Assembly: GCA_032717465.1 (NCBI GenBank)
Contig: CM064715.1
Coordinates: 41,819,159-41,883,158, forward strand
Length of the DNA stretch: 64,000 nt
From: Coenobita brevimanus
Taxonomy: Eukaryota; Arthropoda; Malacostraca; Decapoda; Coenobitidae
Direction of reading: 5' to 3'
How positions within the stretch are numbered: position 1 is the stretch's first letter; each line of letters opens with the position of its first letter. The translations under genes and the position numbers were made by a program. Positions 10,620 to 21,189 of this stretch are shown here, in pieces. The notes under the pieces were generated by a model. It searched no databases. It had not been told where the DNA came from and saw only the letters and a list, made by a program, of their open reading frames with translations.

Positions 10620-11125
10620 CCTGATTGCATACATTCGCCTTGGTCACCTAATGGCAACTCTCCACATTACTTGATCTCTGGCAGCCTCCCTATTCTGTCC
10701 CTTATCCCTGAGGTCACACTCTATAACCTCGTCCCAGGTCTTTTTCAGTCTGCCTCTCACAACCCTACCGGACATTCCTACTTCTCACTTTCCCCACCCA
10801 ATTGCCATCCTCCAGCCTCCCCACATGCCCAAACCATCTCAATCAACCCCTCCTTATCACAACACCAATACACTTCGGTCCGATCCTTCCTCTCAACTCT
10901 ACCCTCGACGTTCACACCTCTCACCCTCCACACCCAGTTGTCATCTTTCATCCTCTCCACATGCCCAAACTGTCTCAAGCTACCCCTCCTCATCACAACA
11001 TCAATACACTCCAGTTCCATCCTTCCTCTCAACTCTTCATCAACATCTCTCACCATACCAGTTGTCATCTTCCATCCTCTCCACATGCCCAAACCATCTC
11101 AATCTATCAATCCTCATCACAATAA
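10620..11125 (-). mobile_element. Group B LINE 3' fragment (minus) with partial repeats
   Basis: The minus strand matches the 3' end of group B: a GGAGCC...ACCAAGG...CTGCCAGAGATCAAG-like order, then the FGHVERM-type segment. The segment encoding FGHVERMKDDNWVWRVR appears about three times at intervals of roughly 120-130 bp (near 10800, 10960 and 11080). This points to local tandem duplication within the copy. No full frame survives. Confidence 0.6.
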
Positions 11126-11247
11126 TGTTTCCATGTACATTTTTATACCCTAACTCCTGTTGCAACAATAATCAACTTACATGGTGAAACTAAAAAATCC
11201 CTAATTATATATGACATGGTGGGCATACAAAGACAGGAAAAAAAAAA

Positions 11248-12412
11248 GATCTATCTATCCATTGCCAGACACCTCAATCCCGTTTGGGGTGGCCACAAAC
11301 AAATCGCCTCCAAGTCGCCCTGTCCCCTGCCATTTCACTGCCCTGCTCCCAACTCACACCCCCCTCTCTCATATACCTCTCCACCCCATCCCTCCATCTC
11401 ATCCTCGGCCTCCCCCTCCCTCTTCCCTCCTCCATCTCACTCACATACACTCTCTTCGTCAGTCTTTCACCCTCCATCCTCTCCACATGGTCAAACCACC
11501 TCAGTGTGTTCCTCATAACGCTTCCTATCACATCCACATCAACACCACAAAGCTCCTTTAAATCCTCATTCGTCAGCCTGTCTCTCCACGTGACTCCACA
11601 GGCCCCTCTTAAATAACTCATTTCCACTGCTCTCACTCTTGACTTGTGTCCTTCCAACAATGTCCAAGCTTCACTTCCGTACGTTAGAGTTGGTATCACA
11701 ATACTGTCATGTAGTAACTTTTTCACTTCCATGCTCACTTCCCTGTTTCTTATCACTGCTTTCAAAGAACCAGCAACCTTTCTTCCCTGCTGTACCCTTT
11801 CAAGCACTTCACCCTCCAAACCTCCATCTTTACTCATCACACTACCCAAGTACTTAAACGTACTCACATTTTCCAATTCCTGACCATCCAACCTCGCTGT
11901 ACATTCACTAACTTCACCTCTCTCAAAGACCATCACTTTACTCTTCCCTACATTCACCTTTAGATTCTGTTTCTTACACACTCTCCCAAACTCATCCACC
12001 AAGCCTTGCAGCTCCCCTTCGTCTTCACTCAACAACACAGTATCATTTGCAAACAACAGTACAGGGAGTTTCCAAACACTATCCTCTCTCACCAGGGCCA
12101 CTCCAACATCCACTACCCTACCTTGTACCTCATTTATTACCCCATCCATGTACAGATTGAACAACCATGGAAACATGACACATCCCTGTTTCAAGCCAAC
12201 TTTCAAAGAGAAAAATTCACTTAGTTCACCATCCACACGCACTGCAGCCTTCGCACCATCGTACATACTCTTCACAGCATTCAACAACGTCCCATCTACT
12301 CCATATATTCTTAACACTTTCCACAATCCTTGTCTATCCACGCTGTCATATGCTTTCTCCAAATCCATGAAAGCCGCATACAACTTCTTTCCCTTCTCTA
12401 GAAATTTTTCCA
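11248..12412 (-). mobile_element. Group A RTE-like LINE, 5'-truncated
   Basis: The tail in plus orientation is a TCTATCTATC run at about 11250-11258, followed inward by the conserved GGCCACCCC region and then the RT. The copy stops abruptly in the MEKFLEKG-coding region at about 12412, a typical 5' truncation. No clear target duplication was found. Confidence 0.85.
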
Positions 12413-12413
12413 C
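11274..12413 (-). CDS. Truncated reverse transcriptase of group A with altered catalytic box
   Basis: A 379-codon open frame beginning at the truncation point: MEKFLEKGKKLYAAFMDLEK (motif A), KVGLKQGCVMFPWLF, LLFANDTVLLSE, then the C-terminal YGSEAWTL and RGRPRMRW segments, ending at the conserved GHPKRD. The catalytic box reads FAND instead of FADD, so the first catalytic Asp is Asn. That should abolish polymerisation. It lacks the endonuclease and RT motifs 0-2. It is a dead fragment that happens to be open. The first Met is probably accidental. Confidence 0.85.
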   Translation of the reverse strand: MEKFLEKGKKLYAAFMDLEKAYDSVDRQGLWKVLRIYGVDGTLLNAVKSMYDGAKAAVRVDGELSEFFSLKVGLKQGCVMFPWLFNLYMDGVINEVQGRVVDVGVALVREDSVWKLPVLLFANDTVLLSEDEGELQGLVDEFGRVCKKQNLKVNVGKSKVMVFERGEVSECTARLDGQELENVSTFKYLGSVMSKDGGLEGEVLERVQQGRKVAGSLKAVIRNREVSMEVKKLLHDSIVIPTLTYGSEAWTLLEGHKSRVRAVEMSYLRGACGVTWRDRLTNEDLKELCGVDVDVIGSVMRNTLRWFDHVERMEGERLTKRVYVSEMEEGRGRGRPRMRWRDGVERYMREGGVSWEQGSEMAGDRATWRRFVCGHPKRD

Positions 12414-12540
12414 TTCTATATTTTTACCTTAGAAAGTGCAGAACTAACCTATCTCCTTGCTGGGTATAATTTAGTCAACTACTGAGGGTGTGTTTATACT
12501 TCAAGATTACTTTTCTCATTTATTTGTACCCTTAAAATTT

Positions 12541-12541
<1 letters not shown>

Positions 12542-12583
<42 letters not shown>
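12542..12583. repeat. (CA)n microsatellite
   Basis: An uninterrupted CA run of about 42 bp. It produces artefactual His-Thr and Cys-Val frames. Confidence 0.95.
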
Positions 12584-12586
<3 letters not shown>

Positions 12587-12639
12587 TCATTTGTGCAACA
12601 CTGGGGGGTTACAGTAGTTCTTAGCTTTAACTCATCTGA

Positions 12640-12945
12640 TGTCTGTCTATCTATTGCAAGACGCCTTAATCCCATGAGGGGTGGCCACAAACAAATCTCC
12701 ATATTGCCTTGTCCTGCTATTTCATTGACCTCCCTGCAACTCAACATCCGCTCTCCGATCTCTCTCCACTCCATCTCATCCTTGTCTCCCCCTCCACCTG
12801 ACTCAAACAGATCTCCATGTTGCCCTGTCCTCTTCTACTTGGTTTACCCTTCTCTAACTCACACTCCTCTGTCTCATACATCTCGCCACTCCATCCCTCC
12901 ATCTCATTCTTGGTCTTCCTTTCCACCTCAAAATGAACCGATCTT
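12640..12945 (-). mobile_element. Group A LINE 3' end, present as two partial copies head to tail
   Basis: Bases 12640-12790 (minus) contain the group A 3' end with its TCTATCTATTG tail. At about 12806 the inner segment (CAGATCTCCATGTTGCCCTG) starts again and runs to 12945. The duplication is either a tandem copy or two truncated insertions. Confidence 0.65.
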
Positions 12946-13045
12946 GAATTTGGCTCTCTTTTGTATTGTTTTTGTTTCTTTCTTGGAAGGAACGTTAATG
13001 CGGGCTCAGCCTTTGGTTCCTTCTTCCTCGCATTAAAAAAAATAC
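12946..13045 (+). mobile_element. Group C LINE 3' terminus (about 100 bp)
   Basis: Plus-strand match to the group C end: CGATCTTGAATTTGGCTCTC, then CTTTGGTTCCTTCTTCC and an A-rich tail. Compare 19600-19692. It is extremely 5'-truncated. Confidence 0.75.
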
Positions 13046-13084
13046 AAATAAAAAAAATATAAAAAAATTCACATGAGCTAAGGG

Positions 13085-13555
13085 GTCTTTGTATACAACA
13101 CATGCTACGAGTGTAATGCTGTATGGTAGTGAGACCTGTGCAGCAAAGGAAGAGGATATTCACAGGCTTAAACATACAGAAATGGCAATGATTAGGTGGA
13201 TGTGCAGTGAATCCCTGTGTGCAAGGCCTGGGGGAGCTAGGTTTATGACAGAAGAATTGAGAGGTGGGATGGGACTGGAGTGTATTGGTGTTGTGATGAG
13301 GAGAGGTAGATTGAGGTGGTTTGGGCATGTGGAGAGGATGGGGGATGATAACTGGGTGCAGAAAGTGAGAAGAGTTAATTATAGGGATAGGGTTGCAAGG
13401 GGTACAGCAAAAAGGACCTGGGACAAGGTCATTAAGTGTGACCTCAAGGTTAAGGGACTGAACAGGGAGGCTGCCAGAGATTGAGCAGCATGGAGAGCCG
13501 CCATTAAGCGACCAAGGCTGATGCATGCACGTTGGAGCCTTTAAAAACGAAACAA
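13085..13555 (+). mobile_element. Group B LINE 3' end with residual C-terminal frame
   Basis: A 131-codon open stretch (13089-13484) encodes VMLYGSETCAAKEEDIHRL, then MIRWMCSESLCAR, LRWFGHVERMGDDNW and TWDKVIKCDLK. This is the region downstream of the RT catalytic core in this group. The copy ends at about 13555 in GGAGCCTTTAAAAACGAAAC, an A-rich 3' end unlike the (GATA)n tail of group A. The homologous stretch at 62380-62860 confirms the family. It is 5'-truncated and non-autonomous. Confidence 0.75.
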
Positions 13556-13699
13556 AAACGAAACTAGTCACACCAGCTACTGACCAGAATTTTTGGACAT
13601 GTACCTGCACAAACAGTTGGGTTTCTTAGGGTGCTGTTTACCCCTGCATAAATATAAGTTTTTTGCTTTCATTTTATAATCCTGACAGTCTGTTTATAT

Positions 13700-13890
13700 G
13701 TGACAGTATGGTGCAGAGACCAAGGATGAGGTGGAGGGATGGAGTTGAGTGATATACAAGGTAGGGGGGAGTGAGTTGAGGGGAGGGCAGTCAAATGGTG
13801 GGTGACAGAGCAACTTGGAGGTGTTTTGTCTGTGGCCACCCTTTGTGGGATTAGGGCGTCGGGCTAAAGATAGATAGATAGATGGTGCAG
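13700..13890 (+). mobile_element. Group A LINE 3' end
   Basis: A degraded RGRPRMRWRDGVE-coding stretch, GGCCACCC, then GGCGTC...AAAGATAGATAGATAG at 13856-13883. The tail is well preserved. Confidence 0.75.
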
Positions 13891-14447
13891 CACAGATGAT
13901 TTGCCACACAGCACACCCAAGGCAATTACCCTACATGGAGTTTACTGATGACTGACACCGTGTAGGCAGAGCTGATGGAGAATATGAGATAGTAGAAAGG
14001 CAAAAGGAATAGGGAAGTGGGCTTAGAAAGACAAAGAGAGAGAGAAAAAGACAAGTAAATAGATAAACAGATAGAGATAGAGAGAAAGAGGAAGAAACTT
14101 TATTACAGTACAATAATCCCTACTCTATCATATGGATGTGAAGCTTAGCCTTACTTTATGACACCCTATGGAGATCTCAGCCACTAACCCTCAGTTACGC
14201 AGTGCCGTGGTATCAATATATTCTTGCAAATACCCTAGCCTGTTGCAGAATGCAGCAAGAGGTGGTGTGTCTCCCATCTTTTGCAGGAAGGCATTTGATT
14301 TCGGCTTGAAGGCTTCTACGGTGCAGGTTAACACGTTTGTGAAATATCCTTGGACGTGGCAGGATCTTCCCCTCTTGCTACGGAACTTTTATTCAAGCTT
14401 GGGTAGTACCAGACCCCTCCACAGGGTTAACATGCTGGTCTCATCCC
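13891..14447. other. Unassigned spacer
   Basis: Purine-rich GA/AGA tracts at 13980-14100. Open frames here are short and show no recognisable domain. Confidence 0.4.
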
Positions 14448-14870
14448 TGGTGAAAGGACACAAGTCAAGGGTGGGAGCAGTGGAAGAGTGGCAAAGAGTG
14501 AAAAAATGTTATCTGAGAGGAGCATATGGAGTGGAAAAGAGTGAAAAAGAGGTATATGAGAGGTGCATGTGGAATTATATGGAAAAACAACGACAAATGA
14601 TGAAGGTGACACGCACTGTGATGTGGATGTGACTGAAAATGTTACGAGAAATACTCTGATGGTTCAGTCATGTGGAGAACAGAGAATGAGACTGACCAGG
14701 AGACTGTATGAGTGAGGTATTAGGGGAAACTAAGGCTAAGATGGTGGGATGGAGTGGTGAGAGATATCAGAGGAGTTGTGAATGGAAGAAGACAGAGTGA
14801 CGTGGAGGCGATTTGTCTGTGGCCACCCCTTGAAGGATTATCGTGTCTGGCAAGTTATACAGGTAGATAA
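14448..14870 (+). mobile_element. Group A LINE 3' region, heavily decayed
   Basis: Recognisable anchors are AAAGGACACAAGTCAAGGGTG (the LEGHKSRV region), the GGTATATGAGAG stretch, and the end GCGATTTGTCTGTGGCCACC. The copy contains an internal duplication around 14520-14570. Confidence 0.65.
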
Positions 14871-15237
14871 ACAGACAAGGTCAAAGGGCATCTGCTGGTA
14901 ATGCATGACTTCCTGTAAATGTCTGTTACTATGACCTCAGTCTTGGCTATAAAAAAATTAATAAATAAATAAATCATGCCCTATGGGCCAAAAACTTACA
15001 TATTGAAACTTTTTATTTATTTATTTATAAGTGTACATTAGTGATTATTTAATGCACAGCTTCTCCCTTTCCTATAAAAATTCTAATGCTTGATCATTTT
15101 AAAAACACTTCCCTACCTTTGTTCCTGCCTCCTTCCCTTCCTGGATGGTGTGGAGGGTGGGAGATAATCCTGTCTGTTCTTTTCTCACATGTTTGTTAAA
15201 TCTTTGTAGCCTCACATCCACTCTCTTCTTCTCACCA
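14871..15237. other. Unassigned AT-rich spacer
   Basis: Short AATA and TTTA runs near 14955 and 15010. No gene seen. Confidence 0.4.
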
Positions 15238-15436
15238 GAATGAGAGACTGACAAGGAGAGTGTATGTGAGTGAGGTGGAGGGGGGGAAGAGGGAGAGGGA
15301 GGCCAAGGAGATGAGATGGAGTGGAGAGGTATATGAGAGAGGGGTGTGTGAGCTGGGAGCAGGGCAATGAAATGGCAAGGGACAGGGCAACATGGAGGCG
15401 ATTTGTTTGAGGCCACCCCTTATGGCAATAGATAAA
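15238..15436 (+). mobile_element. Group A LINE 3' end
   Basis: Starts within the ERLTRRVYVSEVEGG-coding region and ends GGCAATAGATAAATAG. About 200 bp. Confidence 0.75.
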
Positions 15437-15604
15437 TAGGTAACCTTAATATGTGGCAATAGGCCCCTGTTATTCCTGCTTCGTCTGAACGCCTGTATGA
15501 ACTTGATAATTCCTCACATAACTCTCCATTCACTCTCACATGTACAGCAGCTGCCCATTCATAAAATTTCACGTCAACCTGACAATCCATTAAGATACAG
15601 TTTT

Positions 15605-15900
15605 CTCTATCTATCTATCTCCTGCCAGACACCTTAATCCCGTAAGGGGTGGCCACAAACAAATTGTCTCCATGTCGCCCTGTCCCCAGCCATTTCACTG
15701 CCCTGCTCCCAGCTCACACACCCATCTCTCATATACCTCTCCACTCCATTCCCCCATCTCATCCTTGGCCTCTCACAGCCCATTTTTACTATCACCCATG
15801 GAACTCTATCAAATGCCTTCTCCAAATCCACAACCATCATTCATTTCCTTGATATAGTCCCACCTACTTCTTCCTTCCCCTTTCTCATTGTGTGTCCTCT
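15605..15900 (-). mobile_element. Group A 3' end fused to a group B RT fragment (both minus)
   Basis: Bases 15605-15775 are the group A 3' end with a TCTATCTATCTATC tail. From 15776 the minus strand encodes MMVVDLEKAFDRVPW, RT motif A of group B, as at 26280 and 59340. The junction lies at about 15775. This is a second example of A and B sequences joined in the same orientation. Confidence 0.6.
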
Positions 15901-15944
15901 CTTCCTACTTCTCCCTTGCCATCCTGTCACATTTTATTATTTTT

Positions 15945-16065
15945 CCAGTGCAGGTGGCTCTACACTGAGTGACAAGCCTAATGGTTTCCTGTAACTGATG
16001 AAACTGTTTACAATGCTGGGTGGTAACCATATAACCAGATGATGGGGTGATGTGCAGCCTTCTAT
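15945..16065 (-). repeat. SINE core fragment
   Basis: Contains CACTGAGTGACAAGCC, GGTTTCCTGTA and GCTGGGTGGTAACC, the core shared with 26868, 34690, 42400, 44316 and 58545. Ends are unclear. Confidence 0.6.
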
Positions 16066-16162
16066 GGTGACTGTCAACTGCTTGGACTGACGCATATCCG
16101 GAGTCCATCCAGAAACCAAGCCTCCATAATACTCCCTGTGCCTCATTTTTTATTTATTATTA

Positions 16163-17072
16163 CAGTGGGGCACCAATTTTCGCGCCTAATTGGGTCCAAA
16201 AATAATGCGCGAAAGTGGAATTAGCAAAAACTGGGGCATTGTCTTTATGGCAAAAAGGCTAATTGGTTCCCGGTTATCCTAAAGTAACATCAGATTTTCA
16301 TTTTCACTTGCAATACAGTACACCAAATCACTATTGCACATTGCATTGTGAGATACAAACAATAAAAACTGTACAGTACACATTATATGAGGAGAAACAT
16401 ACCACAGAGACCAGGTTGAGGTGTTTAATGGATGTTGGGGGTAAGTATCCGAGGCGCATGGCGGGCTTATTTAGCCACGCCAGACGTATTGGCGCCACCT
16501 CTTGCTGCCTCGCTACCACCATGCTGTTTCCTCATACTACGCACTGTTGATTCTGGGATGTTAAATATACGGCAGATTTCACTGTTTTTTGCGCCCTTGT
16601 CCATGTGCTCAACTATCTTCCTTTTCATTTCATTATTATACTGCCGTTTCTTCACTCCAACACGATACTCTCTTTTAGCCTTGGCCTTTCCTCGCGACTT
16701 TGAATGTCCCGGCCACTTTTTATCACCACCACTGCCTCCCGGCCCTCCCCCCACACCACCAGGCCCTTTCCCCACACTACCAGGTATAGTAGAGGCCATT
16801 GAACCGTGAGAATCCAACACAATGGAGCTAGCACGCTCGTACACAATGGCGGGAATGGGTGGACAGAGTGTTGACATGACGTCATTCAAGATGGCCGTGG
16901 GTTGCGGGCGGGCGGTGCAGGAAATTCAAAGTTCAAAATATTGTCCCAAACCCAAACTTTGTGCGTGAAAATCGATTTTTTTCAAGCGAAAGTGGAAGTT
17001 AGGGAATATTTGGTGCATGCCGCGAAAGTGGATTCCGCAAATCCTGCTGTAGCGAAAGTTGGTGCACTACTG
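16163..17072 (-). mobile_element. pogo/Tigger-like element carrying only a DNA-binding ORF
   Basis: Left end CAGTGGGGCACCAATTTTCG at 16163 and right end (minus) CAGTAGTGCACCAACTTTCG at 17072 form inverted repeats. Each is flanked by TA, the target of the Tc1/mariner superfamily. At 910 bp it is too short for a DDE transposase. Its single ORF (16467-16889, minus) encodes a CENP-B-type helix-turn-helix. The sequence between the ORF and the left end has no catalytic motif. Confidence 0.8.
16467..16889 (-). CDS. CENP-B/pogo-type N-terminal helix-turn-helix protein, no catalytic domain
   Basis: 140 codons. Residues about 1-60 are low complexity (Gly/Pro-rich, GGVGGGPGGSGG). Residues about 80-125 read KRQYNNEMKRKIVEHMDKG, then NSEICRIFNIPESTVRSMRK, a clear CENP-B N-terminal/pogo HTH that in full transposases binds the element ends. 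The frame ends shortly after the HTH at VAK, with no DDE region. Two Met codons (residue 1 and MASTIPGS about 30 residues later) could be the start; the second lies just before the basic domain. It might be a decayed leftover or a stand-alone binding protein. Confidence 0.7.
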   Translation of the reverse strand: MNDVMSTLCPPIPAIVYERASSIVLDSHGSMASTIPGSVGKGPGGVGGGPGGSGGDKKWPGHSKSRGKAKAKREYRVGVKKRQYNNEMKRKIVEHMDKGAKNSEICRIFNIPESTVRSMRKQHGGSEAARGGANTSGVAK

Positions 17073-17084
17073 TATTATTATTTT

Positions 17085-17555
17085 TTAATGCAATGAAGAA
17101 GGAGCCAAAGGCTAGGAGCCCACAAACCATTCATTCCAAGAAAAAAACAAAACAAAAACAATACAAAAGAGAGCCAAATTCAAGATCCGTTCATTTCGAT
17201 ATGCGTGGACACAATGTTTTTGAAAGACTGGAGATCATAGTAAGTAGGAAATACAGACAGAGGGAGACAGTTCCAGAGTTGACCTGTTGCATAAATGAAG
17301 GACTGGGAGTAACGGTTAACTCTTGCATTAGAGAGTTGGACAGAAATGGGATAAGAGTTTGCTGCTAGACGAGTGCTACGCACCCGTCGTAGAGGTGGGG
17401 GGATACAAGCAGACAGTTCAGAGAAGCAGTGACCACTGATGTAGCAACAGAAAAGAGATAAAGATGCAACAATGTGGCAAAGAGAGACAGGTTGAAGGGA
17501 GCCAGTAAGAGGGGGAGAGTTAAAGAGACGAAAAACCTTTGACTCCACCCTACTG
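17085..17555 (-). mobile_element. Group C (Jockey/BS-like) LINE 3' end
   Basis: A minus-strand 122-codon frame (17180-17548) encodes VESKVFRLFNSPPLTGSLQP, then RARVNRYSQSF-like and GQLWNCLPLSVFP, the C-terminus of group C. The poly-T/A-rich 3' end lies at about 17085-17100, immediately beside the Tigger-like element. It is 5'-truncated. Confidence 0.8.
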
Positions 17556-17579
17556 GAGCTGGGGGGTGGTTTGCATGCA

Positions 17580-18040
17580 TAAGAGAGGCAGAAAATTACT
17601 CTTCAGATTAATCAAGTATACCATCTAAGGTTCAGAAAAATCTTGGGTAGACATCTGGATAAGTGGTCAATTTCCAGTAAATGGCCTTTGAACTCGACAT
17701 AGACATGCAACTTTTTTCACCAAAAATGAAGGTATAATCAAAGACAATATGCCTCAATCTCTGCTTCTAATTCACATGAAAATATTGTTTTGGCGTCTAA
17801 ATATATGTTTTTGACGTCCAGGAATTCAGCTATGTCAGTTAAAATGTGCCCAGACTTACAGAAATGCATAAAAAGTGGAAAAACTGTTTGCCACAACCGA
17901 TGGCAAAATCGTTATAGCAGAAAATTTATTGTAAATCGAATTTTGGGGTGGAATTTTTCTATTACTGTTGTAGCGAAACATCATAAACCAAAACATTGTA
18001 AAACGAGTAATGACTGTATTATGAGCGTTCATAAACTGGA
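17580..18040 (+). other. Spacer ending in a possible mariner/Tigger-type terminus
   Basis: On the minus strand, CAGTCATTACTCGTTTTAC at about 18001-18019 next to TA looks like one end of a Tigger-like element. No matching left end was found, so this is weak. It forms the N-terminal part of an accidental open frame that runs into the following relic. Confidence 0.35.
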
Positions 18041-21000
18041 GAGCTGCTACCACATGTGTGAAGCACAGGCTGTAGCAGCCATCATCACAGTTGAAAACCG
18101 CATGTTTGACACAAACTGGAAGGCACACGATTACCCAGAGGTCACTGACCTGGATACCCTGCCAGAAACCAAGAAAGTCAGGGAAGGAGGCAAGAGCATT
18201 GAGGTGTGCACACTAGATGAGACTGTCAAGATCATAAACTCTGATGAACAAGTCGTGGTGACCTATTCTGATGATGGCTCAAAGAAGCAGGGTGCTGGGT
18301 CATTTTCCGTTCAGGGTATCACCATTAAAGGAAAATACAGGTCCCTGCCCACACTAAGCATTGCTTCAGAGTCCAGGACGAACTTAGCTGCTCTCTGAGT
18401 GGTGATCCTGGAAATTCAGGAGGCAGCAAATGCTGTTGCAGCCAAAACTCTGTTCGAGAAAATTGACTCTGTGATCCTCCTTTCGGGACTTTGGCGAAAG
18501 CTTTGCCATTGCACTTGACATCTCAAAGGCTTTTGATCGAGTCTGGCATAATCTTTAATTTCCAAACTGCCTTCTTAAGGTTTCTATCTTTCTATCTGTG
18601 CCTTCATCTCTAGCTTCCTTTCTGGTCGTTCTATAGCCGCTGTTGTAGATAGCCATCGTCCTCCTAGATCTATTAACAGTGGTATTCCTCAGGGCTCTGT
18701 CCTATCACCAACTCTCTTCCTTTTATTCATCAATGACTTTCTAAGCTGTACATCCAATCCTATCCACTCATATGCTGATGACTCCACCCTTCACCTTTCC
18801 ATTTGGTTCCTGCAACTTCCATCTCAGCAAACAAGGGATGAGGCTATGGCACACCTATTGTCTGACTTGGTTCGTATATCTGACTGGGGTAAAAATAATC
18901 TGGTTGTTTTTAATGCATCAATGACTAAGTTTTTACACCTATCAACCCGACAAAATCTTCCACGGGTATACACACTAATGTTTAATAATATTCAGCTTAA
19001 TCCTGCATCATCCTTGAACATGCTAGGGGTTTCATTTACTCGGGACGTATCTTGGAAAGATCATATTATTGTACATCTCTTGTAAAATCTGCTTCCAAGA
19101 GATTAGGTGTGCTAAGCCAACTCCGTTCCTTCTTTACCCTTGCACAACTGTTGACTCTATACAGGGGTTTTATCCGTCCCTATGTGGAATACAACTCTCA
19201 TGTGTGGGGAGGCTCCCAACATACAGCTCTTCTCAACAGGGTGGAGTCAAAGGCTTTTCGTCTCATTAACTCTCCTCCTCTTACTGACTCCTTTCAACCT
19301 CTGTCTCTTTGCCGCACTGTTGCATCTTTATCTCTTTTCTATCACTACTTCAATGGTCTCTGCTCCTCTGAACTGTCTGCATGCATTCCTCCACCTCTAT
19401 GACAGGCACGTAGCACCCATCTGGCAGCAAACTCTCATCCCTTTTCTGTCCAACTCTCTAACACAAGAGTTAACTGTTACTCCCAGTCCTTCATTTATGC
19501 AACAGGTCAACTCAGGAACTGTCTCCCTCTGTTTGTATTTCCTGCTTCCTATGATCTCTAGTCTATTAAACACAGTGTGTTCAGGCATCTCGAAATGATC
19601 GGATCTTGAATTTGACTCTCTCTTGTATTTTGTTTTTCTCTTGGAAGGAACAATAATTGCATGCTCACGGTCTTTGGTTCCTTCTTCCTAAAAAAAAAAA
19701 GCTCACAATATCAAAGTGGATGAACTGCGGCAGAGAGTCTGGATTCTGAGCACATTCATGATCATCTGTTCTGTAATGAGCACCAACTCTGATGTTCAAC
19801 AGGGTCATTACCAGGCAATGGGCTGAAATAGAGAACACACTGGGTAGAGACAAGATTACTCAAACTTCCTTGTAAGTGCAACAGCAGCAGCAATGAGTGG
19901 CACTGAACAAACCCTGGACTGCATGACTCAACTTATCATGACTTGATCACAAATCATGGGACAAGTGGCATGAATCTGACCTCCACATAGCCCCATCATC
20001 AAACAAGTCTGTCAGCCTCAAGGATGAGAATTCAATCACTTGACAATGACCTGCACTATCAGTCTGTACCATCTGGCTACTGTGGCATCCTATCTGCAGA
20101 AGTATGAGTATGTTACCAATCAGCTGGCCTGCATTGTGAGGTGTTTTCTGGACTTGGATTTCCTGAAGGTGATGTACTGTGCAGGTGGTCTCCTTGGACT
20201 TCATCTGATTGAACCACACCTGTCTCTGATGACATCTGCTGAAAAACAACACACAGCAAGATCATGCCAGCATATCAACAGCTATACCAGGAACTGGAGG
20301 ATGTAGTGTCAGTCATCTTGTTGCAGACAGAGCAACCAGCATTCTAGTTTGTTCCTCAGGAAAGGTTCCAGCATACAAAGTATGATGAGGACATCTGCAG
20401 TGGCATGCTTGAAGTAGCAACCTCATTCCAACCTGAGGTAATCAGACTCCTGAAGATGATCATCCCCAAGCTGGCTACTGGCTTTCAGAGGCAGAAGGGT
20501 AATATCTTCAGCTTTGCAGACTGTGACGTGTCTACAGAAAGTTGTCACTCAGATGGATCCAAAGACGTTGGAGAAGGCACCAGTCCACAACCTGAATGCA
20601 GGGTGCAGTGTGAGCTTTGTTAACTATGAGCTGTCAGGAAGGGCTACCAAACAGCTCAGGGGTGCATCTGCAGCACAGGTGAATGCCAAATCTTCAGACC
20701 TCATTGGCCCAAGACAACCAGGGTCTTTCAGGAACTATGGCAGCATGATCAGGAAAGGAGGAAGGAGGCCTGAAATCATGCTGGCATAACAAAAAGCAAG
20801 AGGAACTGAAGAAGCAGGGCTTACAAGACATGGAGATTGCTAATGTAACGGTAGATTGTCGGAGAAACAAAGACCTTGATATACTGAAGGGAATGGGAGG
20901 CCCTTTGACATCAGCTGCTGAAGTTGATGAATATGTTGCAGGCACTGACATAGATGAGGGCATCAAGGTAGGACGTCTCTACCTGGAGGTTCGCTATGCT

Positions 21001-21189
21001 CGGGACACATCACTCTCCCTCCCAAAGTCCAGTCATCTGTTCCAGTTGATGAAAGACCACAAGAAGCTGCCAATGAACACGTATGCAGCCAATCTTAAGC
21101 TGTATCTTAATAACATTACCTGTAATACAGAGGTGACCCTGAATGACTTCAGTCAAGCCATGGACACAATTCTGAGCCAGCAGAACTAA
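18041..21189 (+). pseudogene. Relic of a large orphan protein, split by a group C LINE
   Basis: 5' part (about 18041-18477): SCYHMCEAQAVAAIIT, LDTLPETKKVREGGKSIEVC, VVVTYSDDGSKKQGAGSFSV, YRSLPTLSIASESRTNLAAL. 3' part (from 19703): AHNIKVDELRQRVW, then, across several frameshifts, KSWDKWHESD, NKSVSLKD, TNQLACIVRCFLDLDFLKVM, IPKLATGFQRQKG, MDPKTLEKAPVHNLNAG, and a final open 120 codons (20830-21189) with KGMGGPLTSAAEVDEYV and YLEVRYARDTSLSLPKSS. An AATAAA lies at about 21343, downstream of the stop. I believe homologous uncharacterised multi-copy proteins exist in many invertebrates, but I cannot name a family or function. Multiple frame breaks show it is dead. It may be a transposon protein or a retrocopied gene. 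Confidence 0.6.
18478..19692 (+). mobile_element. Group C (Jockey/BS-like) LINE inserted in the orphan relic
   Basis: Starts near CTCCTTTCGGGACTTTGGCG in RT motif A (DISKAFDRVWH-like) and ends CTTCTTCC plus a run of ten A at about 19682-19692. The catalytic YADD-coding TATGCTGATGACTCC is at about 18771, and GIPQGSVLSP precedes it. Frames are broken (19052-19402 and neighbours). The host frame reads KIDSVI before and AHNIKVDEL after, so the insertion is readable as a disruption. 5'-truncated. Confidence 0.85.
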
